DNA from: Runella rosea
GTDB taxonomy: Bacteria > Bacteroidota > Bacteroidia > Cytophagales > Spirosomataceae
Direction: 5' to 3'
Length of the DNA stretch: 64,000 nt
Assembly (NCBI RefSeq): GCF_003325355.1
Contig: NZ_CP030850.1
Coordinates: 3,100,001 to 3,164,000, forward strand
The notes below the pieces were generated by a model. That model did no database searches, was not told the origin of the DNA, and worked only from the letters and a program-made list of their open reading frames with translations. Positions 14,933 to 22,920 of the stretch are shown here, piece by piece. The position numbers and the translations under genes were made by a program. The first letter of the stretch is position 1. Each line of letters starts with the position of its first letter.

Positions 14933-15190
14933 CTAGCTTCCCTTTAGCAAAAAAGCGATTATCTCAGGGGTTGATGATTCCTTCCCATTTTCAGATTCGT
15001 ATTCCACTAAACAGTAAACATTATAAAACGGGACTTTTCCTGGTTCGGCTATTTGATAAGCGACCACTTCTTTTTCGTTGTTTTTGAGTATCCACGTATC
15101 TTTATTTTCTATCCTGCCAAGCTCAACAGAATATTCCAATCCGCTCTCCAACAATTCCGAAATCAGTATCCATACTGGTTCATTTTCCAT
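14933..15190 (-). CDS. Small acidic protein of unknown function
   Basis: 85 residues from ATG 15188-15190 on the minus strand, with no signal peptide. The sequence is acidic (MENEPVWILISELLESGLEY, VEYESENGKESSTPEI) and has the balanced composition of a real protein, with alternating strands and a Trp pair. It resembles small immunity-type or orphan proteins of Bacteroidota, but I cannot assign a family. It stands alone between the slipin gene and a 728-base gap. Confidence 0.5.
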   Translation of the reverse strand: MENEPVWILISELLESGLEYSVELGRIENKDTWILKNNEKEVVAYQIAEPGKVPFYNVYCLVEYESENGKESSTPEIIAFLLKGS

Positions 15191-15708
15191 ACTAAAATTA
15201 AAATCTGTTCAACTACGATTCTGTATTTATATGCTGTACAGGCGGGGTTTTATGCGGCGGCTCCACCATTACAGCTCTTTTGTAGACATGAACAGGCACG
15301 TTGTAACCACGTCAAGCAGAAACAGTTGTGAAATTTCACCTCTAACGTTGAGTCCTGACAATCAAAATCTGGCAGGTTTTTTTACAATAATAAAGGAAAG
15401 GCAGGACTGCACAAACAAAAAGAAGCACAATCTGTTGACAATTTATTAATCGTTCATTTTGGTATATATATTAAACACACTTTAGCATAAAAAAGACCGC
15501 AGCTTAACTCCGATTAAACCGAAAATACGCAATCAAACGCTATTTTGTACAATGTATATGCTGGAAAACGGACAAACGCAAGACCTGCTCAACATCTTCC
15601 AAAACTGAGTGGCTGACACAAAGTGACGATTTTAGAATTCCGAGCTTTTTTTTGCCATACTATTTTGGCCAGAAAAATTCTTTTGCTATCAATCTGCATG
15701 ACTTTCAG

Positions 15709-15716
15709 TATCTTTG
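15709..15716 (+). promoter_or_regulatory. Candidate -7 box upstream of the desaturase
   Basis: TATCTTTG (15709-15716) matches TAnnTTTG, with TTTG at 15682-15685 as a possible -33 element, 23 bases apart. It would give a leader of nearly 200 bases before the ATG at 15919. Confidence 0.4.
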
Positions 15717-15767
15717 TATCATCCTATTGCAGAATTACTAAATACATTCGCCAGTCAGTTGGTTGTT

Positions 15768-15805
15768 TGAATTATAATTTCCCCTGAATCAGTAATTATA
15801 ATTCA
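15768..15805 (+). promoter_or_regulatory. AT-rich hairpin in the desaturase leader, terminator-like
   Basis: TGAATTATAATT (15768-15779) pairs perfectly with AATTATAATTCA (15794-15805) across a 14-base loop. It is followed by GACTTTTTCGTTTTT, so it resembles an intrinsic terminator placed inside the leader. It is a candidate attenuator, thermosensor or operator for the desaturase gene. Confidence 0.45.
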
Positions 15806-15918
15806 GACTTTTTCGTTTTTAGTATAGGGCGGTTTCCTGAATAGGCTTAGACTTAATAACTCTTCTTCTTCTCTTGATTTTCGCTTCGTACATTTAGCCT
15901 ATCTAACCTTTAATTTTA

Positions 15919-17031
15919 ATGAAACTTAAAGAAAACGTAAAATTTGTTGCCCAAGAAAAAAGTCAATTTTTCCCAACCCTAAAAAAAAGAGTAGACGCCT
16001 ATTTTAAGGAAAACAATATCCCAAAGCACGCCAACCAAACGATGGTCGTCAAAACGGTCGTCTTGTTGAGCGCTTACATCCTCCCCTTTATCTGTATTCT
16101 TGCTTTTCAGCTTTCGCTCGCCGTAAGCATACCGCTCTGGATTATCATGGGATTTGGCATATCGGGCATTGGAATGAGCATCATGCACGATGCCAATCAC
16201 GGCGCCTATTCAGACCGTACATCGGTCAACAAATGGTTGGGTTATTCTATCTATTTGGCGGGAGCAGGCGTGCTAAATTGGAAATTACAACACAACATAC
16301 TTCACCACACGTACACAAATATTGTACCAATGGACGAAGATATTCGCGACCGAGGTATTGTCAAACTTTCCCCCCACGCCGAAATCAAAGGAGTACATCG
16401 CTTTCAGTGGATGTATGCGTTCTTTTTCTATGGAATTCTTACATTGTATTGGGTACTTTTAAAAGATTTTATCCAATTCGTTTCGTACATCCGCAATGGC
16501 GTCAATAAGCAGACCAAAGCACAAAATGCCATGACGCTCCTTAATTTAATTGTGGTTAAATCGACCTATCTCGCCATCTTTTTGGTGCTGCCAGTGGTGG
16601 TTTTCTCGATTCCTTTTTCAGAAATCCTCATTGGCTTTCTGGTCATGCACTTCACCGCTGGACTGGTGTTGACGATTATTTTTCAGTTGGCACACACCGT
16701 AGAAGGAACATCCCACCCAGTGATTCCCGAAACGGGCATAGTAGCCAAAGATTGGGCCATTCACCAGCTGGAAACAACGGTCAATTTTTCGCCCCGCAAC
16801 AAGTGGCTATCGTGGTACGTAGGTGGTTTGAATTTCCAGATTGAGCACCACCTTTTCCCCAAAATCTGTCACGTCCATTATCCCAATATCGCGCCCATCG
16901 TCAAACAAACAGCCGAAGATTTTGGGCTGGTTTACATGGAGAATCCTACATTTTGGAGCGCGCTACAATCGCACGTAGATACGTTGAAACGCTTTGGTGG
17001 TTTACCAGACCTCAACGAGGCAATTGGCTAA
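15919..17031 (+). CDS. Membrane fatty acid desaturase (acyl-CoA/acyl-lipid type)
   Basis: 370 residues. Three histidine boxes mark the di-iron desaturase family: HDANH (in GMSIMHDANHGAYSD, about residue 92), HNILHH (about residue 125) and the C-terminal QIEHH (in NFQIEHHLFPKICH, about residue 310). Hydrophobic hairpins flank the boxes, giving four membrane helices in the inner membrane. The QxxHH third box and overall layout fit the delta-5/delta-6-like bacterial acyl-lipid desaturases, which adjust membrane fluidity using oxygen and reduced ferredoxin or cytochrome. No electron donor gene is adjacent. The unusually long leader with a hairpin suggests regulation, perhaps by temperature, as is common for desaturases; that link is inferred. 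Confidence 0.9.
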   Translation: MKLKENVKFVAQEKSQFFPTLKKRVDAYFKENNIPKHANQTMVVKTVVLLSAYILPFICILAFQLSLAVSIPLWIIMGFGISGIGMSIMHDANHGAYSDRTSVNKWLGYSIYLAGAGVLNWKLQHNILHHTYTNIVPMDEDIRDRGIVKLSPHAEIKGVHRFQWMYAFFFYGILTLYWVLLKDFIQFVSYIRNGVNKQTKAQNAMTLLNLIVVKSTYLAIFLVLPVVVFSIPFSEILIGFLVMHFTAGLVLTIIFQLAHTVEGTSHPVIPETGIVAKDWAIHQLETTVNFSPRNKWLSWYVGGLNFQIEHHLFPKICHVHYPNIAPIVKQTAEDFGLVYMENPTFWSALQSHVDTLKRFGGLPDLNEAIG

Positions 17032-17220
17032 AAAATACACTCCCTGCTTATCAAATCCCCAGCAATACACTGGGGATTTTTTTGTTTTCTGCTGATCAAT
17101 CTATTAACAGAAACAAAAAATGATTTTTTTGGATAAAAGATAGGTTGGTAAAGGATAGTTTTGCCGAAGTTTCGCGGTTATTTGCATCATACTACACATC
17201 CTAATATCCCCTAAACTAGT

Positions 17221-20064
17221 ATGATTCAGAAGCTTTACCTCCAATTATTTTTCATTTCCTTCTCTCTTTACGTATCCGCCCAAAGCGATTTAAAAGCCTC
17301 CTACCTGCGTTCTGAATACAAAATCAGCCCCGTCATCGACGTGGCTCATCCGCGTTTGAGCTGGGAATTGACCTCTTCTGTCAATAGTCAGTACCAAACA
17401 GGCTATCAAATTCTGGTAGCGTCTTCCATTACACTACTGGAGGAAGGAAAAGCCGATTTGTGGGACACGAAAAAAGTCACGGGCAACGCCACCTCCCAAA
17501 TCGAATACGCAGGAAGCCCCCTTGAATCACGGCAGATCTGCTTTTGGAAAGTACGCAGTTGGGACAAGAAAAACCAACCCGGACCTTGGAGCGCACCCGC
17601 TACGTGGGAAATGGGATTACTGCAAAAAACTGACTGGAAAGCCGACTTCATCGGTCTCAATCTGAATCATTTAGGCAAAGGCAAAGAGTACCATTTGCCG
17701 CCTGCTCCCTATTTAAGAAAAGACGTCGAAATAAAAGGTGTCGTAAAAAAAGCAAGGTTGTACGTGACAGCGCTAGGTTTGTATGAATTTCAAATCAATG
17801 GAAAGAAAATCGGTAGAGATTATCTCACTCCCGGCTGGACCGATTACAACAAACGCCTTTATTATCAAACATTTGACGTAAGCAAAGACCTGCGCCCCGG
17901 CAAAAACGCCTTGGGTTCCATTATTTCGTACGGTTGGTATGCTGGGTATTTGGGCTATGCTTTGTTGGTCAGAAATCCCGTCGTGAAAAATTTTTACGGC
18001 GATGTCCCTGCCCTAAAAGCCCAATTGGAAATTGAATACACCAACGGTCAAAAGGAAATAATTGCGACTGATAATACGTGGAAAGCCAACTACGGCCCCA
18101 TCGTTGAATCTGATATTTTGAACGGGGAAGTCTACGACGCAACCAAAGAACTAACGGGCTGGAATCAACCCAATTTTAATGATACCGCTTGGAAAAAAGT
18201 CATTACCATTTCTGACAAAACCGACCGACAGGTTCAGGTCTATCCCGGAGACCCCGTGCAGGAAGTGGCCAGACTAACGCCCAAAAATAGTAAACAAATG
18301 GGGCCTAATTCCTATTTGGTCGATATGGGGCAAAATTTTGCGGGCCTGATTCGCATCCGATTCAAAGCCGCCAAAGGCGATTCCATTCTTTTTCGTTTTG
18401 GCGAAATGCTCTATCCCGACGGTAAACTCATGACCGAAAACCTGCGCAAGGCGCGAGGAACCGACCTGTACATTGCCAAAGGCGACCCGAACGGTGAAAT
18501 TTACGAGCCGCGTTTTACCTATCACGGCTTTCAATACGTGCAAATCGAAGGCTTGAAGTATGCCCCAGGAATGCAGGACATTCTGGGCATTGTGTTGTCG
18601 TCGGCTACACCCAAAGCAGGAACGTTTGAAACAGACAATGCTTTTGTTAACCAACTGTATCATAACATTATCTGGACGCAACAGTCTAATTATCTGGAGG
18701 TTCCAACTGATTGCCCGCAGCGCGACGAGCGTTTGGGCTGGACGGGCGACGCACAAGCCTACGTCAAAAGTGCCACGCTTAACAACGACATTGCGGCCTT
18801 TGGCACCAAATGGGTGGTGGATTTGAACGATGCCCAACTCGCCAACGGTGCCTATCCCGTCTACGCGCCAGCTCCGTCGGTACGCGTTACGGATACGTAT
18901 TCGCCGGGCTGGATGGAAGCGGGAATCATTTATCCATACCAAATTTTTAGGTCGTATGGTGATACCAAAATCATCAAAGCGCATTGGGCAGAGATGAAGA
19001 AATTTATGCAGTTTCTGGAAACAAAAAGCAAAGGTGAGTACGTCTTCAAGGAAACTGCGTTTGCCGAAGTGGACCCCAAAGGCGGTTTCGGCGATTGGCT
19101 GAGTGTCGGTAAAAAAACACCGCCGGATATGCTAGCAACGATGTATTATGCGTACTCAGCCAGTTTGATGCAGGAAATGGCCGCCGCCATTGGCGATGAA
19201 AAAGAGGAGGCTCATTTCAAAGAAGTATTTGGTAAAGTGAAAGCAGCTTTCTTGAAACATTACACCAACGCTGAAGGCAAATTTATCTGCAATGCCGCCG
19301 CCTACGGCAATGGAAAAGGATACGTTGACGGAGAAATGGGCTTTGAAGGACACACCCAAACCGCCTACGCAAACGCCATTTTTATGAATCTTTTGGACAG
19401 CACGCATACGCTGAAAGCTGCCAAATGGCTGAACGAATTAGTGGTTAAAAACGGCAATAAACTAACAACGGGCTTTTTGGGCGTTCGGCCCATGCTGCCG
19501 GCGCTCTCAGCCACGGGAAACAGCGAAACGGCTTACAAATTGTTATTCCAAAAAGAATACCCGTCGTGGGGTTTTGAAATTGCCAACGGGGCCAATACGA
19601 TTTGGGAACGTTGGAACAGTTTCACCCGTGAAGGCGGTTTTCCTGCCGGCATGAACTCGTTCAATCACTACGCGTTCGGCTCAATTTGTGAATGGATGTT
19701 TGAAAACATGGCGGGTATTAAAGAAACCTCGCCCGGCTTTAAAACCTTAGTTATTCAACCTGAAGTTATGGCCCCCAATATCAATTCATTAAAGGCTACA
19801 CACCGTTCCATCAACGGTACCATCGCTTCGGCTTGGCAAAAAAAGGGAGACATTGTTACCCTAACCATCGAGGTACCCGTCAACACCACGGCGACCATTT
19901 GCCTACCACCAACTCCAACAAACAACATTACCTTCAATGGAAAAGCCCTTGTCGCAACGGCCGTTAAGTCCAAGTTAGTAGGTCGTCGTGAGTTAAACAC
20001 GGTTACGGTGGGTTCAGGAAAATATGTCCTCAGTTATAAAAAATCGGCTTTGTCGGGCTTTTAA
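17221..20064 (+). CDS. Alpha-L-rhamnosidase (GH78)
   Basis: 947 residues with a signal peptide (MIQKLYLQLFFISFSLYVSA). The order is the normal one for GH78: an N-terminal fibronectin-like domain (HPRLSWELTS, ending in WEMGL near residue 140), beta-sandwich domains with the YVTALGLYEFQINGKKIG motif, the (alpha/alpha)6 catalytic barrel from about residue 480, and a C-terminal beta domain. The catalytic loop is D497 in TDCPQRDERLGWTGD, with E503 the predicted general acid. It releases terminal alpha-L-rhamnose in the periplasm. It is the first gene of the PUL, 10 bases before a GH16 gene, and a second GH78 domain lies at the far end of the locus. Confidence 0.92.
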   Translation: MIQKLYLQLFFISFSLYVSAQSDLKASYLRSEYKISPVIDVAHPRLSWELTSSVNSQYQTGYQILVASSITLLEEGKADLWDTKKVTGNATSQIEYAGSPLESRQICFWKVRSWDKKNQPGPWSAPATWEMGLLQKTDWKADFIGLNLNHLGKGKEYHLPPAPYLRKDVEIKGVVKKARLYVTALGLYEFQINGKKIGRDYLTPGWTDYNKRLYYQTFDVSKDLRPGKNALGSIISYGWYAGYLGYALLVRNPVVKNFYGDVPALKAQLEIEYTNGQKEIIATDNTWKANYGPIVESDILNGEVYDATKELTGWNQPNFNDTAWKKVITISDKTDRQVQVYPGDPVQEVARLTPKNSKQMGPNSYLVDMGQNFAGLIRIRFKAAKGDSILFRFGEMLYPDGKLMTENLRKARGTDLYIAKGDPNGEIYEPRFTYHGFQYVQIEGLKYAPGMQDILGIVLSSATPKAGTFETDNAFVNQLYHNIIWTQQSNYLEVPTDCPQRDERLGWTGDAQAYVKSATLNNDIAAFGTKWVVDLNDAQLANGAYPVYAPAPSVRVTDTYSPGWMEAGIIYPYQIFRSYGDTKIIKAHWAEMKKFMQFLETKSKGEYVFKETAFAEVDPKGGFGDWLSVGKKTPPDMLATMYYAYSASLMQEMAAAIGDEKEEAHFKEVFGKVKAAFLKHYTNAEGKFICNAAAYGNGKGYVDGEMGFEGHTQTAYANAIFMNLLDSTHTLKAAKWLNELVVKNGNKLTTGFLGVRPMLPALSATGNSETAYKLLFQKEYPSWGFEIANGANTIWERWNSFTREGGFPAGMNSFNHYAFGSICEWMFENMAGIKETSPGFKTLVIQPEVMAPNINSLKATHRSINGTIASAWQKKGDIVTLTIEVPVNTTATICLPPTPTNNITFNGKALVATAVKSKLVGRRELNTVTVGSGKYVLSYKKSALSGF

Positions 20065-20074
20065 ACCATCTTTT

Positions 20075-20851
20075 ATGAAAGCCTTCCTCCATTTTGTCTT
20101 ATTTATTTTATCGTTCACCCTCTGCTTTGCCCAACGCCCAGCCCAGCCACCGATGTCGCAGGAGCGTTTTACTCCCAAAAAATTAGGTTATAAACTGTTT
20201 TGGGAAGATAATTTTAAAGGCAACCAACTCGACCCGAAAAAATGGGCCGTGCGGGGAGTCGGACCGCGTGCGTTGGGCTTTGTATCGCCCGAAGCGGTAG
20301 AAGTGAAAGACGGCTTCTTAAAGTTGCACGCGCTACAAAAAGGTGACAGCATTCTGATTGGTGCCGTAGGAACGCAGGGTTTGTTGATGATGAAATACGG
20401 CTATTTTGAATGTCGGGCGCAACTGCAAAAGTCGCCGGGCGTGTGGGCGGCTTTCTGGATCCAATCGCCGGATATTTCTAAAGGCGAAGACCCCGGCGTG
20501 TACGGGGCTGAAATTGATATTTTTGAGTTTTTTAAAAAACTTGGTCTTGATATTGTTTCGCACAACGTGCATTGGGCCTACGGGCCCAACCAAAAAACCA
20601 CGCGCGGAATGCAGAGTTATTTGAAAGGCGTAAGCGAAGGTTTTCACACGTTTGCCTTAGAATGGACGCCCGAAAAATACACATTTTTCATCGACGGCTA
20701 TAAATTCTATGAAGTCACGATGGGCATTTCTCAAATTGAAGAATACCTTATTTTGAGCATGGAGCTTCCTTCCGAGAAGAATGACCTCCGAAACACCGTT
20801 TATCCTGACGTTTTTATCGTGGATTATGTGAAGGTGTATAAGAAAAAATAG
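20075..20851 (+). CDS. GH16-family glycoside hydrolase
   Basis: 258 residues from ATG 20075. Earlier in-frame codons overlap the GH78 gene, whereas this Met begins a signal peptide (MKAFLHFVLFILSFTLCFAQ). The GH16 jelly-roll is clear: LFWEDNFKGNQLDPKKW at the start, then YGYFECRAQLQKSPGVWAA, and the catalytic EIDIFE with nucleophile E146, D148 and acid/base E151. The end (FIVDYVKVYKKK) is the usual final strand. GH16 enzymes cut beta-1,3/1,4 glucans or galactans (laminarin, agar, carrageenan, porphyran); the exact specificity cannot be told from this sequence. Next to rhamnosidases and sulfatases it probably trims the backbone or a side chain. A terminator follows, so GH78 and GH16 form one unit. 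Confidence 0.9.
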   Translation: MKAFLHFVLFILSFTLCFAQRPAQPPMSQERFTPKKLGYKLFWEDNFKGNQLDPKKWAVRGVGPRALGFVSPEAVEVKDGFLKLHALQKGDSILIGAVGTQGLLMMKYGYFECRAQLQKSPGVWAAFWIQSPDISKGEDPGVYGAEIDIFEFFKKLGLDIVSHNVHWAYGPNQKTTRGMQSYLKGVSEGFHTFALEWTPEKYTFFIDGYKFYEVTMGISQIEEYLILSMELPSEKNDLRNTVYPDVFIVDYVKVYKKK

Positions 20852-20874
20852 GGTAGATACGGAGCAGTTTCCGC

Positions 20875-20909
20875 AAAAGCGCCTTTGATTGAACGAAGGT
20901 GCTTTTTTT
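20875..20909 (+). terminator. Terminator after the GH78-GH16 pair
   Basis: AAAGCGCCTTTG (20876-20887) pairs with CGAAGGTGCTTT, with two G-U pairs, and runs into seven T. It separates the two enzymes from the sigma factor gene. Confidence 0.75.
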
Positions 20910-21005
20910 GTTTTGTCTTGACAATAAAATTATTTAAAGAATTTTTAAAATCATTTAGGGATTTTGGTTAGCTAATTGACTATACAAGTACGACCGTATT
21001 TTGAG

Positions 21006-21563
21006 ATGAAACACCGCAACCTGACAGATGAGCAATTGGTAGATTTTCTAAAAAGTGACGACCAAGCCGCTTTTGAAGAAATCTATAACCGCTATTGGTA
21101 CAAACTTTTGGGCATTGCATACCACGAAACGGGAACACGTGAAGAAGCCGAAGAATTGGTGCAGGACCTGTTTGAGCGGATTTGGCATAAGCGCCAAGAG
21201 AGCATCATCCGACATTTGAGTGCTTATTTGGTGGTATCGATCAAGTATTTGGCCACTAACTACGTAAAATCGCAGATTACGCAGCGAAAATTTCAGGAGT
21301 ATTTGATTTTCAATGAAATACGTCAGTCCTACGTCACCGACGAGAGCGTTCAATTTGCCGATTTGTCGAAAGCTGTGGAGGAAGCGATGAAGAAATTGCC
21401 CGAAAAAAGTGTCGAGATATTCAAGATGAGCCGATTTGAAAACCAATCCGTCAAAGACATTGCGCAGCAGTTAAATCTGTCGGAGAAAGCCGTGGAATAT
21501 CACATTACAAAATCGCTCAAAGTCTTGAAAGAACAGCTAAAAGCCTATCATTCCGACAATTAA
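21006..21563 (+). CDS. ECF RNA polymerase sigma factor (FecI/RpoE-like, Bacteroidota type)
   Basis: 185 residues from ATG 21006; a TTG 30 bases upstream is in frame but not needed. Region 2 is seen in LKSDDQAAFEEIYNRYWYKL and EEAEELVQDLFERIWHKR, and region 4 in LPEKSVEIFKMSRFENQSVK followed by IAQQLNLSEKAVEYHITKSL, the HTH that reads the -35 region. The gene is 33 bases upstream of a FecR-type anti-sigma and is followed by an STN-domain SusC. That is the classic Bacteroidota circuit: the SusC senses its glycan at the surface, FecR passes the signal and this sigma factor turns on the PUL. Confidence 0.92.
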   Translation: MKHRNLTDEQLVDFLKSDDQAAFEEIYNRYWYKLLGIAYHETGTREEAEELVQDLFERIWHKRQESIIRHLSAYLVVSIKYLATNYVKSQITQRKFQEYLIFNEIRQSYVTDESVQFADLSKAVEEAMKKLPEKSVEIFKMSRFENQSVKDIAQQLNLSEKAVEYHITKSLKVLKEQLKAYHSDN

Positions 21564-21596
21564 TATCCACCCATTTCTTCTTATATAAACTAACTG

Positions 21597-22607
21597 ATGA
21601 ACCAATACGAATTTAATCAATTGCTGGAAAAATACCTCGCGGGAGAATGCAGCCCCGACGAGGAAAAACTGGTACACGAATGGCAGGAAAATACGCTCAA
21701 AACCAACGTATTACTCCTGAGTGAACCCGAACAGGTGAGCGTCAAAAAACGCCTTTGGCAACGCATCACAGAAGCAGTTTTTGAGGAAACAACGTTGCGG
21801 CCTTTCTACAAAACGCCATGGTTTCAATGGGCTGCTGCCGCTTCAGTTGCCATCGTTTTTGGCGGTGGATGGCTGCTTTCTCAGCAAACTAAATTTAGCA
21901 AAAATCCAATCACTCATACCCTCCAAACCCCTCACGGTATCGAGGTTAAAAATACAGCCGCCAACCCACGTCAAATCCACTTAGAAGATGGCAGCGTGGT
22001 GATTTTGAAAGCCAACAGCAGCGTGACCTATCCAGAGCATTTCGGCAAGCAAAGCCGCAGTGTATTTTTGAAAGGAGAAGCTTTTTTCAACGTTAAACGT
22101 GACCCCACCAAGCCCTTCGTGGTCCATGCCGGCGAGCTGGTGACGGAGGTACTGGGGACTAGTTTTACGGTTAAATCCTACGAAGATGCCCAATCCATTG
22201 AAGTTGTGGTCGCCACGGGGCGCGTATCGGTCTACGAAAATTCCAACAAACCGACCCAACAACGTAACGGTCTTATTTTGACGCCCAATCAAAAAATTAC
22301 GTTCGACAAAGCCTCTCGAAAACTGACCCCGAGTATTATTGAAAAGCCCGTTGTGATACAACCTCCAACGCATCCCACCACCTTTATTTTTGACGAAACC
22401 CCATTGCCCAACGTACTTAAGAAACTGGAAAGTGCCTACGGACTTCAGATCATCGTGGAAAACCAGATGCTGAATCAGTGCGTGTTTACCGCCGACCTAA
22501 ACGAACTTCCCCTGCGTACGCAGCTTGATTTGATTTGTAAATCGGTCAATGCCTCTTTTGAGCAACGCGGTACGAGCATTTTTATTAATGGCGAGGGGTG
22601 TAAATGA
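21597..22607 (+). CDS. FecR-family anti-sigma factor
   Basis: 336 residues. The N-terminal cytoplasmic part (LLEKYLAGECSPDEEKLVHE) is the anti-sigma domain. One membrane helix lies near residues 78-98 (WAAAASVAIVFGGGWLL). The FecR domain occupies about residues 115-215 (NTAANPRQIHLEDGSVVIL, FLKGEAFFNVKRDPTKPFVV). The DUF4974 domain closes the protein (FDETPLPNVLKKLESAYGLQ). The periplasmic part contacts the STN domain of the next gene, the SusC protein, in this family. It is 33 bases after the sigma factor, so the two are co-transcribed. A gap of 313 bases then precedes susC. Confidence 0.92.
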   Translation: MNQYEFNQLLEKYLAGECSPDEEKLVHEWQENTLKTNVLLLSEPEQVSVKKRLWQRITEAVFEETTLRPFYKTPWFQWAAAASVAIVFGGGWLLSQQTKFSKNPITHTLQTPHGIEVKNTAANPRQIHLEDGSVVILKANSSVTYPEHFGKQSRSVFLKGEAFFNVKRDPTKPFVVHAGELVTEVLGTSFTVKSYEDAQSIEVVVATGRVSVYENSNKPTQQRNGLILTPNQKITFDKASRKLTPSIIEKPVVIQPPTHPTTFIFDETPLPNVLKKLESAYGLQIIVENQMLNQCVFTADLNELPLRTQLDLICKSVNASFEQRGTSIFINGEGCK

Positions 22608-22920
22608 GTTTTGAAGAGTGAGAAGTAAGGTGCGGCCGCCGCTGCGGTGAAAAATTGGGAGTAGGAGGTCAGAAAAAAGAAGTATGAATAATCAATTCAT
22701 GGTTATTGTGTCAAGAGTTTTTGACGAATAACGGATAACAATTAACAGATAACGGTGGCTTGCCACTAAGTACCAAAAAAGCCGACAATGTTGCGAGCAT
22801 TATCGGCTTAGAGTGACCCGCAGCCGAATTGGCGTTCGGTTGGCCATGATTTATGCGTGCATAAAACACGGCCTTGCGGGGGAGTTTTTGCCCTTTTCAA
22901 ACCAAAAACATGTTAAAATT
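22608..22920 (+). promoter_or_regulatory. Leader region of the PUL susC gene with hairpins
   Basis: 313 bases without a plausible gene. Two hairpins are visible: GTGGC/GCCAC near 22755-22766, and a longer one with arms 22779-22790 and 22798-22809 (AAGCCGACAATG with CATTATCGGCTT, one mismatch). The second may terminate sigma-FecR transcription or act in the susC leader. No T run follows it. Confidence 0.4.

Larger units (their letters stand above)
15191..15918. other. Long intergenic region upstream of the desaturase, with a possible gene remnant
   Basis: 728 bases without a full-length gene. An open stretch at 15486-15608 (+) translates to 40 residues ending LENGQTQDLLNIFQN and a stop. Its end faintly resembles the C-terminal LENG...IQELLGH motif of tyrosine recombinases, so it may be a decayed integrase tail; this is weak. 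The right part (15700-15918) looks like a long leader with a -7 box and a hairpin, listed separately. Confidence 0.35.

Noticed and set aside
15053-15449. Two + strand frames antisense to the small gene at 14933-15190
   Set aside because: Their composition is irregular and they only reflect the complement of that gene and the AT-rich gap.
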